Assembly: GCA_024275615.1 (NCBI GenBank)
Contig: JAJRYU010000607.1
Span: 1-18,503, forward strand
Length of the DNA stretch: 18,503 nucleotides
Reading direction: 5' to 3'
Source of the DNA: Planctomycetota bacterium
GTDB taxonomy: Bacteria; Planctomycetota; GCA-002687715; DRQF01
The notes below the pieces were generated by a model that had not been told where the DNA came from, did not search any database, and worked only from the letters and a program-made list of their open reading frames with translations. A program made the translations under genes and the position numbers. Below, piece after piece: positions 5,499-13,664 of this stretch. Numbering within the stretch: position 1 is the first letter of the stretch; every line of letters starts with the position of its first letter.

Positions 5499-7595
5499 TC
5501 ATGCACTTAACTCAAGCGCTGCTGGATCTTCACTGGGTGTTATTGAGATTTGCCCAACAGGTTCGACTTTCCTGGCCCCGCTGATTTCATTGAACGAGAG
5601 GACTGGAATGCGAGGCTTCATCCCTGCCAGCATGTCTGAGATATAGCGGCGCACGCTCAATCTGGTGAGAATGACGGCTTCCCGCCCACTCTGGATGGCT
5701 TCGGTGTAGCATTCTGCGGCACTTTCCTGGATCTTTTGCAAGACCACGGCGGACATCGTCCCTGTTGTCTGACCGATGAGTTCCTGTTCGATGGCACTTT
5801 CCAATTGAGGATCGACCACGATGCAGGCGATTTCGCCTTCTTTGCCTCCATGCATTTCGCACAGGAGGCGACCGAGCCTTTGCCGGACGAATTCCGTGAG
5901 CTGTTCAACGTCTTTGACTTTCTTGCCGTTGTCCGCCAGAACTTCCAGAATGACAGGCAAGTTTCGAATCGGCACCCTCTCCTTCAGGAGATTCTGCAGC
6001 ACTCCCTGGATCTCACCCAAACCAAGGACATCAGGGACGAGTTCAGCTACCACAGTTGGGGCATCTTCTTTGATTCGATCGATCAAAGCCTGGACGTCTT
6101 CGCGAGTGAGAATCTCAAATGAGTGTTCTCTAATGGTCTCGGTTAGGTGCGTGACCATGACACTGATGGCATCCACCACCGTGTAGCCCAGCATTTCTGC
6201 TTCGGTCTTCTTTTCGTCTCTCACCCACACCGCAGGCATGCCGAACGTTGGATCGACTCCTCTCACCCCTTCAATCTCTTCGGATACGGTTCCTGGATTC
6301 ATGGCCAAGTGATGATTGGGATAGAGCATGCCCCGAGCGACTTCTTGGCCGCTCAAGAGAATGCGGTATTCATTCGCATCCATGGACAGGTTGTCGCGCA
6401 GGCGGATTGGCGGAATGATAATTCCCAAGTCCTTGGCAAACTGTTTTCGAACCATGCTGATGTGGTCCAACAGGCCGCCCTTCTTGTCGGCATCAACGAT
6501 CTGGATCAAACGATAGCCGATCTCAATTCCCATGCGATCAACGTGAAGCAAACGTCCTAGAAGCTCCGGTGTCAACTCCGGACCATCCTCTTCAGGATCT
6601 GATTCCATCAAGCTTGTATCTGGCTCTGCAGCATCGCGCTCTTGTTGTCTGACAACTTTTGAGCGTGCCACCAGCATGCCGACGGCGATGGCCAGAAATG
6701 GCAGCTTGGGGAAGCCAGGGATGAGGCACATCATGGCGACAACGAATGCGCCTATGCCTAAGGCCCGGGTATTGCCGAATAGCTGGGTGCCAAATTCCGC
6801 GGCCATGTCCTTTTTGCCCGACGTTTTGGTGACCAACAGACCAGCGGCAATCGCGATGATCAGAGCCGGTGTTTGGCTCACCAAACCATCACCAATCGTA
6901 AGGATGCTGTATTTCTTGAGTGCATCAACAACGAGCATGTCCTGAGAAACACCGATGATGACGCCGCCAAGGACATTGATGAGCGTGATGATGAGGCCAG
7001 CCACAGCATCACCTCGGACGAACTTGCCCGCGCCATCCATGGCGCCGTAGAATTCTGCTTCTTCAGATATCTTTTCGCGGCGTTCTCGTGCCTGAGTTTC
7101 GTCAATCATGCCGGAGTTCAAGTCGGCGTCGATAGCCATTTGCTTACCGGGCATGGCATCCAAGGTGAAACGTGCAGCCACCTCGCCAATTCGGTTTGAA
7201 CCTTTGGTAATGACAACGAACTGAATGATGACCAAAATGGCGAAGATGACCGCTCCTACGACCAAATCGCCGCCGACCACGAAATCACCAAACGCCTGAA
7301 TCACGCTGCCGGCTTGACCTTTGAGGAGAATCAGCCGCGTCGACGCGACGTTCAAGGCCAAGCGAAATAGAGTCGTCAACAGAAGGAGAGTTGGGTAACT
7401 CGAAAGCTCCAGCGATTCCCTCGCGCTTAGTGTGATGAGGAGAACAAGGGTCGCGAACGCGATGTTCATGGCGATAAAGATGTCGAGGACAAGGGGCGGC
7501 AAAGGCACGATCAAGACGAAGATCATCGCCATGACACCTAGTCCTAAGGCCACCTCGCCCTTTAGTCCGCCCTTTTCGTTTTCTACGTCAGCCAT
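5499..7595 (-). CDS. flhA: Flagellar export gate protein FlhA
   Basis: This 698-aa protein has the usual length for the family. It forms the nonameric ring of the flagellar type III export gate. The N-terminal half (about residues 12-330) holds roughly eight membrane segments, and the C-terminal half is the cytoplasmic domain that docks chaperone-substrate complexes. The FHIPEP family signature is clear at about residues 136-151 (IGEVAARFTLDAMPGKQ). The cytosolic domain opens after a Glu/Asp-rich linker near residues 325-345. The ATG at 7593-7595 is preferred because AGGTGAG lies just upstream. A GTG three codons earlier would lack a ribosome site. The gap to flhB is 25 bases. Confidence 0.97.
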   Translation of the reverse strand: MADVENEKGGLKGEVALGLGVMAMIFVLIVPLPPLVLDIFIAMNIAFATLVLLITLSARESLELSSYPTLLLLTTLFRLALNVASTRLILLKGQAGSVIQAFGDFVVGGDLVVGAVIFAILVIIQFVVITKGSNRIGEVAARFTLDAMPGKQMAIDADLNSGMIDETQARERREKISEEAEFYGAMDGAGKFVRGDAVAGLIITLINVLGGVIIGVSQDMLVVDALKKYSILTIGDGLVSQTPALIIAIAAGLLVTKTSGKKDMAAEFGTQLFGNTRALGIGAFVVAMMCLIPGFPKLPFLAIAVGMLVARSKVVRQQERDAAEPDTSLMESDPEEDGPELTPELLGRLLHVDRMGIEIGYRLIQIVDADKKGGLLDHISMVRKQFAKDLGIIIPPIRLRDNLSMDANEYRILLSGQEVARGMLYPNHHLAMNPGTVSEEIEGVRGVDPTFGMPAVWVRDEKKTEAEMLGYTVVDAISVMVTHLTETIREHSFEILTREDVQALIDRIKEDAPTVVAELVPDVLGLGEIQGVLQNLLKERVPIRNLPVILEVLADNGKKVKDVEQLTEFVRQRLGRLLCEMHGGKEGEIACIVVDPQLESAIEQELIGQTTGTMSAVVLQKIQESAAECYTEAIQSGREAVILTRLSVRRYISDMLAGMKPRIPVLSFNEISGARKVEPVGQISITPSEDPAALELSA

Positions 7596-7620
7596 AAGTC
7601 TCACCTAAAGTGCATCAAAC

Positions 7621-8697
7621 TCAGAATGCTTGTGATTGTTGTTTCTTGTTCTGCTTGCGAAAAATGAAGGCCAGAACCGCGGCGACGGCCTTGAATAGTC
7701 GCTCTGGAATGAAATCGCCGACCTCAACACTACGATGGAGTTCTCGCGCCAGCGGCCGGTTCTCAACCACCTCAACCCCGGCATCCTGGGCAATCTCGAT
7801 GATCCTCAAAGCCACATGCCCTCTGCCCTTGGCGACAACCTTAGGAGAGGATCCCGATTCACGATCATATTTTAGAGCCACCGCGAAATGCGTTGGATTT
7901 CGAATGACAACGTCGGCCGTCTTTACATCTTGCTGCATGCGTTGCATGGCCAAGTTCAATTGGATTTTTTTGATCTTGGCTTTGATTTTCGGATCACCCT
8001 CAGACTTCTTACGCTCTTCCTTGACGTCTTCCTTGGACATCATCATGTCCTTCTTGTGTTTCCAAATGCGATAGAACAGGTCGATGATGCCGACGAGCAC
8101 GAGTCCAGAAGCGACCCGAAACCCCATCAAGAAGATAAGTTCGACGATGACTTCTACGGTGTAAGACAAAGGCGCATCAGAGAGGCCCAGAATTGTTGGC
8201 ATCGCGCCTGCAATCGTGATCCAAACCACCGTGGCAACAAGAGCCATCTTGATGATGCTCTGAAACGTGGTGACAACGCTATTGAGGGAGAATAGTTTCT
8301 TGACACCTTTTATCGGATTTAGTTTGCCAAACTCAGGCTTCAGCTTGCCAGTACTGAGAACGAGCTTTGTTTGCATGAGCCCGGGAATCAACGTGACCGC
8401 AAAAGCCAAGGCAAAAACAGGCCCAACCATGTCGAGAAGATCGCTTCCCAAGCTGCTCAAGTATTTGCCTGGATCTTGAGTGCTGAAGGAGTCGACAGGA
8501 AGTTTATAGTTAGTGACGACACGGTCGAAAAGCCTGACGAAGATTGTGTCGCCGATGCCTTTGAGCGTGGCAATACCGCAAAGGAAAAGCACGGCCCCCG
8601 TGAGCTCTTTTGAATAGGCAATTTGACCCTTCTTGGCACCTTCTTGTTGCCGTTTCGGGGTCGCCTGTTCTGTTTTTTCCTGTGCACTATCGGACAT
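7621..8697 (-). CDS. flhB: Flagellar export switch protein FlhB
   Basis: This 358-aa inner-membrane protein controls the export apparatus and switches its substrate choice from hook to filament. It has the expected cytosolic start (EKTEQATPKRQQEGAKKGQI), four membrane segments between about residues 30 and 210, and a charged linker. The cytosolic domain carries the self-cleaving motif NPTH at residues 267-270. Cleavage between Asn and Pro is known to be needed for switching, and the motif is intact. Lys/Gln-rich residues end the protein. AAGGAT lies upstream of the ATG, and the fliR stop is 9 bases away, so the genes are likely translated together. Confidence 0.97.
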   Translation of the reverse strand: MSDSAQEKTEQATPKRQQEGAKKGQIAYSKELTGAVLFLCGIATLKGIGDTIFVRLFDRVVTNYKLPVDSFSTQDPGKYLSSLGSDLLDMVGPVFALAFAVTLIPGLMQTKLVLSTGKLKPEFGKLNPIKGVKKLFSLNSVVTTFQSIIKMALVATVVWITIAGAMPTILGLSDAPLSYTVEVIVELIFLMGFRVASGLVLVGIIDLFYRIWKHKKDMMMSKEDVKEERKKSEGDPKIKAKIKKIQLNLAMQRMQQDVKTADVVIRNPTHFAVALKYDRESGSSPKVVAKGRGHVALRIIEIAQDAGVEVVENRPLARELHRSVEVGDFIPERLFKAVAAVLAFIFRKQNKKQQSQAF

Positions 8698-8706
8698 TTT
8701 GGATCC

Positions 8707-9474
8707 TTATGACCGTTCGAACATTTCGAACAGAAATACCTCCATGTTGTCGTAGACCAGTTCCATCGATGGCGCCATGACATGAAGCGAAGAGACGATG
8801 AGTACAAGGCCCGTAAGAATTTTTGCGGGAAAGGCAAACTGCATGACCTGGAGTTGGGGTGCGACTCGCGCCACGATGGCCAGTGCAATGGCCATGGCGA
8901 AAAGAGCGACAAAAACTGGCGCCGCGATTTGAAGCGCCGTGGCAAAAATCCCCGATGAGAAAAGAACGATGGCGCCAAGTAGTTCCTGATCGACGTTGAA
9001 TTGCCCAACCGGGTAGATCTCGAACGATTTTGCCAGAGCCTTGATGAGCACATGATGTCCGTATGAAAGGAAGAAGATCATCATGCCGATAGTCTCGAAG
9101 AACTGTGCGATCAATTGGGAATTCACGCCAGTGATGGGGTCTTGAATACTGGCCATATTGAATCCCATTTCTTCGCCGATGATGTGCCCGCAGACGCGCA
9201 TGGTTGCGAAAGAAATGGAGGCGATAAAGCCAAGGATGAGCCCGAGGAGTGCTTCTTTGACGACCAGGATCGCCAAGAAAAGGGAAGCTCCGGGATCATC
9301 GAAAGTGTTGATGTCAGAAGTGAGCGAGAGAATGGTCCCGAGAATGACCCCCAAGGCGATACGTGATGCCCGGGACGTTCCCCCTTGACCAAAGACAGGC
9401 AGTGGGCCGACTAACGCGAGGCAGCGAACCCAATGCAAGACCATGAAACGAACGTTCTCTTCTAAGAATTCCAA
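8707..9474 (-). CDS. fliR: Flagellar export gate protein FliR
   Basis: This 255-aa, very hydrophobic protein has about six membrane segments. It has typical FliR features such as a VRCLALVGPLPVF stretch near the start and a P-rich AAPVFVALFAMAIAL segment near residue 185. With FliP and FliQ it forms the helical core of the export gate. Translation most likely starts at a TTG (9472-9474): AAAGGG lies 6 bases upstream and the frame continues through conserved N-terminal sequence. An ATG nine codons on would cut into that region. The start is 11 bases after the fliQ stop. Confidence 0.93.
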   Translation of the reverse strand: MEFLEENVRFMVLHWVRCLALVGPLPVFGQGGTSRASRIALGVILGTILSLTSDINTFDDPGASLFLAILVVKEALLGLILGFIASISFATMRVCGHIIGEEMGFNMASIQDPITGVNSQLIAQFFETIGMMIFFLSYGHHVLIKALAKSFEIYPVGQFNVDQELLGAIVLFSSGIFATALQIAAPVFVALFAMAIALAIVARVAPQLQVMQFAFPAKILTGLVLIVSSLHVMAPSMELVYDNMEVFLFEMFERS

Positions 9475-9485
9475 GGACTACCCTT

Positions 9486-9755
9486 TCACAGCGCGGCGTC
9501 GACCAACGCCCGAAAGACATCGGAGGTAAACGACCCGAGTGTCTTCAGGATGTGAGGCATCATGAAGACGATGGTGAGGCCCACAGCAATGATCTTGGGG
9601 ATCATCGTGAGAGTTTGTTCTTGCACACTCGTGACCGCCTGAAAAATGGCCATCAGGATGCCGATTGCCATACCGACAAGCATGGCTGGTCCGGCGACCC
9701 AAATAGCGGTCATGAAAGCTTCTCTTGCTAGAATGACGACGTAACTTGCATCCAT
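9486..9755 (-). CDS. fliQ: Flagellar export gate protein FliQ
   Basis: This 89-aa protein has exactly the family length. It has two membrane helices, about residues 18-42 (ATWVAGPAMLVGMAIGILMAI-like) and 52-75, separated by the conserved loop FQAVTSVQEQTLTMIPK. Four copies are known to surround the FliP-FliR core. AAAGGA lies upstream of the ATG. The gap to fliP is 15 bases. Confidence 0.95.
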   Translation of the reverse strand: MDASYVVILAREAFMTAIWVAGPAMLVGMAIGILMAIFQAVTSVQEQTLTMIPKIIAVGLTIVFMMPHILKTLGSFTSDVFRALVDAAL

Positions 9756-9770
9756 GTTTTTTCCTTTGGC

Positions 9771-10574
9771 TCACCCAGAAACTTGGAAGCTTTCCATCAG
9801 CGAGCCGATCACTAATGACCAGCCATCGACCATGATGAAAAGAAGTATCTTGAACGGAGTTGAAATGATCACCGGCGGCAACATCATCATGCCCATGGCG
9901 AGCAGCAAACTGGCGACAACCATGTCGACGATGAGGAAGGGGATATACACCAGGAATCCCATCTTAAAAGCAATCTTGATCTCACTGAGCGTGAACGCTG
10001 GAATCAAGACAGTGATTGGGACATCTTCGGCTTTTTCCGGTTCTTCGGACTGAGTCACATCCAAGAAGAGCTGAATTTCGTCCTCCCGGGCATGCTGAAG
10101 AAGGAAACCGTGCATGACATCGTGGGCGTTGTCTGCTGCCTCTCCCAAAGAAATTGTCTCTTCCATGTAGGGCGAAACGGCCGTGTCGTAGATCTTCTCA
10201 AAGACTGGATGCATGACCGCCACAGATAGGAATAGGGCCATGCCAATGACGATTTGATTGGGCGGTAGATCTTGAATCGAAAGGGCCTTGCGAACAAAGG
10301 AAAGGACGATGATGATGCGTGTGAATGCTGTGACCGTCATGAGAATGCTTGGTAGGGCTGCCAGCGCAGTTAACACCAAGACAATCTTCATCGATGTGCC
10401 TACTTCGAATCCTTCGGCGAGAGATTCGATGCTTGGGCCGTCGCTTTCTTGGGCGGCATCTTCTGAGGATGTGATGTCCGCAGGATCCGTCACTTGAGCC
10501 CCGATGTCAGGAGCAAGAGCGCCGAGCATCAGAAATCCGAAGAGTGAAATCACAATGAGCCTTGGTATCTTCAT
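9771..10574 (-). CDS. fliP: Flagellar export gate protein FliP
   Basis: This 267-aa protein starts with a cleavable signal peptide (residues 1-27, ending near DIGAQ), as is usual for FliP. A non-conserved acidic periplasmic stretch follows, then four membrane segments. Family signatures are clear: TAFTRIIIVLSFVRKAL near residue 83, LPPNQIVIGMALFLS near 103, and PAFTLSEIKIAFKMGF near 193. FliP forms a ring of five subunits with FliR at the centre of the export gate. Its ATG overlaps the fliO stop (ATGA), the normal arrangement for this pair. Confidence 0.97.
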   Translation of the reverse strand: MKIPRLIVISLFGFLMLGALAPDIGAQVTDPADITSSEDAAQESDGPSIESLAEGFEVGTSMKIVLVLTALAALPSILMTVTAFTRIIIVLSFVRKALSIQDLPPNQIVIGMALFLSVAVMHPVFEKIYDTAVSPYMEETISLGEAADNAHDVMHGFLLQHAREDEIQLFLDVTQSEEPEKAEDVPITVLIPAFTLSEIKIAFKMGFLVYIPFLIVDMVVASLLLAMGMMMLPPVIISTPFKILLFIMVDGWSLVIGSLMESFQVSG

Positions 10575-11212
10575 GCTTCCATCTCCAATGACGCCAGTCT
10601 TTGGGATGGACGGCGTGTCATGCTGGTGTTCAGTTTTTCGGAAAAATCCAGGGGCCGTCCAGATTCGGTTGCTTCTATCTCGTCCGCGCCGAATTCCGAG
10701 AGCACACTCATGGAATCACCTGTTGCGCCCACAACCAGACGGCGACCATAAGCGCTGATGACGAACACTTGCTTCTTAGGACCTAGTGGAATGACGTCAA
10801 CAAGCTCAAGAACCTTGCTCCCTTGGGGCCGCATTCTCACTTTCTTGAGAATCCTTGTGCCGAAGGCGGCACCGACGAACACCAAGATGAGGACAAGGAC
10901 AAGGGCGCCAATGGTCTTCCAAACGCTGCCAACGCCGGGGCCCTGGGGAGCCTTGGCAATACGCTTGGTGGTTCGCCACGACTTCTTGGGCGTGTCTTCA
11001 GGTGTTGTAGTGTCCAGTGAGCCCGCTATGTTGGCCACGGTTTTGGGTGTCAATTCCTTGGTCGCCGGGGCTGGCTGCTTGGCCTCTGCTTGGTCGTCAT
11101 CGACGAATCCAGCTGCCAAGAAAGCGCAAAACGCCATGAAGAGGGCACCTGTTAGCCAAAGAGCTCGAGGTCCCTTTTTTCCATCTTCACCGAGAAAGTT
11201 TTTCGCGAACAT
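10571..11212 (-). CDS. fliO: FliO-like flagellar export assembly protein
   Basis: This 213-aa protein has a hydrophobic N-terminal segment (about residues 17-36, signal peptide or anchor) and a Pro/Thr-rich linker of about 55 residues. A strong membrane helix follows at about 96-117 (IGALVLVLILVFVGAAFGTR). The cytosolic domain is typical of FliO: 'KVLELVDVIPLGPKKQVFVI' and 'RRLVVGATGDSMSVLSEF'. FliO helps build the FliP ring and is poorly conserved, so the name rests on this domain plus its place directly before fliP. It is the first gene of the operon. An AGGG motif lies about 9 bases before the ATG, and a sigma-54-type element is upstream. Confidence 0.9.
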   Translation of the reverse strand: MFAKNFLGEDGKKGPRALWLTGALFMAFCAFLAAGFVDDDQAEAKQPAPATKELTPKTVANIAGSLDTTTPEDTPKKSWRTTKRIAKAPQGPGVGSVWKTIGALVLVLILVFVGAAFGTRILKKVRMRPQGSKVLELVDVIPLGPKKQVFVISAYGRRLVVGATGDSMSVLSEFGADEIEATESGRPLDFSEKLNTSMTRRPSQRLASLEMEA

Positions 11213-11260
11213 CGGTTCTATCCCTGCTTGAGTTGGGTCCTTGTGCCCACAAACACGTGT

Positions 11261-11277
11261 ACAAGGGCCGTGCCAAA
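11261..11277 (-). promoter_or_regulatory. Sigma-54 (RpoN) type promoter of the flagellar operon
   Basis: Read on the minus strand, the sequence is TTTGGCACGGCCCTTGT. The sigma-54 consensus is TGGCAC-N5-TTGC. The -24 half (TGGCAC) is perfect and the spacing is exact. The -12 half is TTGT, with one mismatch. Transcription would start near 11250, about 38 bases before the fliO ATG. Sigma-54 control of early and middle flagellar genes is well known in other phyla. An activator binding site was not found. Confidence 0.65.
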
Positions 11278-11433
11278 TGGCAGGGAAGTTCTGGGTGTGA
11301 TGTAAGTGACGTGCGGATATGCTTTTAGGTGCGGTGGTGTGGAATTCGGCAACAGGGTGCGAAACGGACTGTCGCTGTTTTTTGCAACACCTCGTCGCTT
11401 AAGCCAACAAGGGGGTATGTTCTTAGCTTTGAG

Positions 11434-11622
11434 TCATTTTGCCCGAAAAAAGCGCTGGTTGCTGCCGCCTGCACCGACTCGAAGCCGAATGGGCCGAGCG
11501 CAGCGCGGACAATGCCCGGCGTAGGCGTCGCCTTTGGCGGTCTTATAGATGCGGCCATAGGCGTTGCAGCATTGGAAATGAATGCCGACGTACGGTCTCT
11601 TTTGCGCGCTTGGAGACTTCAT
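11434..11622 (-). CDS. Small zinc-ribbon-like protein, 62 aa
   Basis: The product contains a CC pair (residues 18-19, in HFQCCNAYGRIY) and a CxxC (GHCPRCARPI, residues 38-41), so four Cys could hold one zinc. After them comes a basic stretch ending in RVGAGGSNQRFFRAK. This Cys layout with a 'GxGGxxxRFF' ending matches short hypothetical proteins that I recall from planctomycetes; no search was run. Third codon positions are mostly G or C, which supports real coding. There is no clear ribosome site before the ATG at 11620-11622, and no other in-frame start was found just upstream. It lies between the flagellar promoter and the divergent 297-aa gene. The role is unknown; RNA or protein binding is possible. 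No clear terminator follows. Confidence 0.65.
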   Translation of the reverse strand: MKSPSAQKRPYVGIHFQCCNAYGRIYKTAKGDAYAGHCPRCARPIRLRVGAGGSNQRFFRAK

Positions 11623-11823
11623 GGTTTTCGTATCGGTCGCGAGAGTTGCTGGACTCGAACAAAAATCTCAGGTGCAAAGCGAGTTGGTACTGCAAATGTG
11701 CTGGTTCGACCGCGGTCTTCTGTCGCAGAGGCCCTGTGTCAGGCGAAGTTCCGTTTATCCCGAGCGTTGAAATGTATAACGTGATGCGTCCCATCTCTTG
11801 GAGTTCTTGATTCGAGACTGACC

Positions 11824-12717
11824 ATGACAGACTTTCCGAAAATTGGCATCACCGCCATCGTCATCATCGCTGTTGTCATTTTGCTCGTTGCGTTCGCGCC
11901 CGCACCGGTTGTGCCGACGGACGAAGTGGCGGCCGTATTCCCATCGACTTGGATGCAGGAAAAAATCTGGGACGACGGCAACGCAGAGTATGCTGTTTAT
12001 GAGGTCAAGTGGCAGCGCTATGATCATCTCAACCCCGGTCGAGTTTGCATGCTCATCGTGAAAGAACCTTGGCAAGCCAAAAAGGACGTGAAATCCGAGG
12101 ATCCTGAGCAGGGCGATTTCGATGTCTTGAAGCTCAACATGATTCGCGACGTGCACACGGGTGTCTACACCTATGAACAAATGGTGAGTGTCTTCGTGCG
12201 GCGGGACGATGGCACCTTGCGGAAGTACGCCACCGCGAGTTTGGAAGCTTGTGGACAAACCACAACCATGATGACCAAGGGAACACTGTCGACAAGATCG
12301 TATTGGGGCAACCAAGGGAATCAAGATCTGGCCTGGCCCAAGGACGCCATTCCGGAAGATGCACTCCCGCTCTACTTACGCGGGCTTGTTGAGGGGCCTT
12401 TGCCCAAGAAGATCCCTCTGTTTCCGTCTTTGCTAGCGGGTCGGCTGCCTCGCTTGGACATCACTGAATTCGATATCACGAGGACATCCGGAGTCAAAGT
12501 AAAGACCGCCGCTGGTTCCTTTACGACAACCGAATTCGTGCTCAGCTATGGCACTGAAACGATGACCTTCCAATTCGAAGAAAGTGCAACTCGTACTTTG
12601 ATTCGCTACGCAAGCAGCTTGGGTACTGAATACACACTTGCCAAGGTTGACCGCATACCCTATTGGCAAATGCATGAACCTCGCCATGCCGCTTGGTGGC
12701 CCAAGCGCCTGAGGTGA
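11824..12717 (+). CDS. Membrane-anchored or secreted protein of unknown function
   Basis: This 297-aa protein starts with one hydrophobic segment (about residues 8-26), either a signal peptide or an anchor, and the rest should lie outside the cytoplasm. Conserved-looking parts are YEVKWQRYDHLNPGRVCMLI, KEPW, VLKLNMIRDVHTGVYTYEQM and LEACGQT. From memory this pattern fits a family in Bacteroidota and relatives that is often auto-labelled 'septum formation inhibitor Maf'. It has no likeness to the Maf pyrophosphatase, so that label should not be trusted. The ribosome site is weak (GAG about 8 bases before the ATG). No partner gene is obvious: the gene stands alone on the plus strand and converges on the IMPase-family gene. 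No terminator is seen in the 45-base gap. Confidence 0.8.
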   Translation: MTDFPKIGITAIVIIAVVILLVAFAPAPVVPTDEVAAVFPSTWMQEKIWDDGNAEYAVYEVKWQRYDHLNPGRVCMLIVKEPWQAKKDVKSEDPEQGDFDVLKLNMIRDVHTGVYTYEQMVSVFVRRDDGTLRKYATASLEACGQTTTMMTKGTLSTRSYWGNQGNQDLAWPKDAIPEDALPLYLRGLVEGPLPKKIPLFPSLLAGRLPRLDITEFDITRTSGVKVKTAAGSFTTTEFVLSYGTETMTFQFEESATRTLIRYASSLGTEYTLAKVDRIPYWQMHEPRHAAWWPKRLR

Positions 12718-12762
12718 CATGGATTCGCCTATTCAAGTCTTGCGGGTTAGGGCCGAAGCAGA

Positions 12763-13617
12763 TCAATCTAGCATCGAACCGGCGCGCAAGATGTCTCGGG
12801 CCAACTTCATTGACGAGGCGATAATGATAGGTCGGACAGACTGCGGGTCGTAGGGTTCAAGCGCGTCATTGAGATAAACGCCGCCAGCTTCTTCAATGAT
12901 CAGTTGGATGGGGATGACATCCCACACCTCTTGCTTCCTCTTGGTTGGGTTGTTGTCGTGAACGACAGCGCGGAGCGTATTCCTGCTATCCGTAAGGCCT
13001 AGGGCCAAACCCGATCCCGGAGGATCAATGGTGATCATGAATGCACCCGTTCTTGACCGCAATCCATCCCGCATGGCGGTGAAAAAGTCGGTCTCCAAGG
13101 TCTGGTCGCCGTAATGATTCATGGCCACCCATGAGTCACTCAAAAGCGACTCTCCTTTCGGCATGGAGACGGTCTCGCCATTGCGAAAGGCCCCTTCGCC
13201 TTTGACGGCAACATACGTGTCTTCAGTGAACGGAAAATGAACCAAAGAGCAAACGGTCTTGCCGCCCAACCGCAATGCGATCATCGTGCTCACCAATTCC
13301 AGTCGCGCATTCGCCAAATATGAGTTAGTGCCGTCAAGCGGGTCAACAATCCAGCAATCTTCGGGTAAGGCCTCAAAATCTGGGCTCAACTCTTCAGAGA
13401 CAATTTTGAGTTCAGGAAAAGCAGACTTGAGGAGAAGGGAAATCTCTTTGTCGATCCTGAGGTCGATTTCTGATACGTAGTCCCCGATACTCTTTGTCGT
13501 GATGGAGAGGTCGGATTTGCGACCCTCCTTGGCGATTCGTGATGCGATAGAGGCGGCTTTTTTGGCGGCTGACACGTACGCAGAGTATGGCGAGTTTGTT
13601 GTGATTTTTGAACTCAT
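12763..13617 (-). CDS. Inositol-monophosphatase-family phosphatase
   Basis: This 284-aa protein carries the metal-binding motifs of the family in order: KSIGDYVSEID at residues 42-52, SEE at 74-76, DPLDGTNSY at 92-100 and WDV...EEAGG at 232-246. These residues hold the Mg2+ ions that hydrolyse phosphate monoesters. Family members act on inositol phosphate, 3'-phosphoadenosine 5'-phosphate, fructose-1,6-bisphosphate or histidinol phosphate. The substrate loop near residues 190-231 does not let me choose among them. It has no signal peptide and is cytoplasmic. The ATG has GGAG only one base away, which is too close for a normal ribosome site, so the start is a little uncertain. It follows the beta-helix gene by about 47 bases on the same strand and may share its transcript. 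Confidence 0.9.
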   Translation of the reverse strand: MSSKITTNSPYSAYVSAAKKAASIASRIAKEGRKSDLSITTKSIGDYVSEIDLRIDKEISLLLKSAFPELKIVSEELSPDFEALPEDCWIVDPLDGTNSYLANARLELVSTMIALRLGGKTVCSLVHFPFTEDTYVAVKGEGAFRNGETVSMPKGESLLSDSWVAMNHYGDQTLETDFFTAMRDGLRSRTGAFMITIDPPGSGLALGLTDSRNTLRAVVHDNNPTKRKQEVWDVIPIQLIIEEAGGVYLNDALEPYDPQSVRPIIIASSMKLARDILRAGSMLD

Positions 13618-13664
13618 ACTCCATCATGATACGCGTGGCGGTGGAGGCAAGGGCGACTGGTATT

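Noticed and set aside
11375..11386. T-run after CTGTCGCTG as a terminator
   Set aside because: Only a 4-bp stem can be formed, and no plus-strand gene ends there.
11640..11715. tRNA-like pieces (GGACTCGAAC and GGTTCGACC)
   Set aside because: The bases flanking the T-loop-like parts do not pair into a 5-bp stem on either strand, and no acceptor or anticodon stem can be built.
11330..11810. Plus-strand frames of 123-151 codons and an 83-codon minus frame in the gap upstream of fliO
   Set aside because: They overlap the zinc-ribbon-like gene, whose Cys pattern is much more protein-like. The others are Arg/Ser/Trp-rich and lack motifs and ribosome sites.
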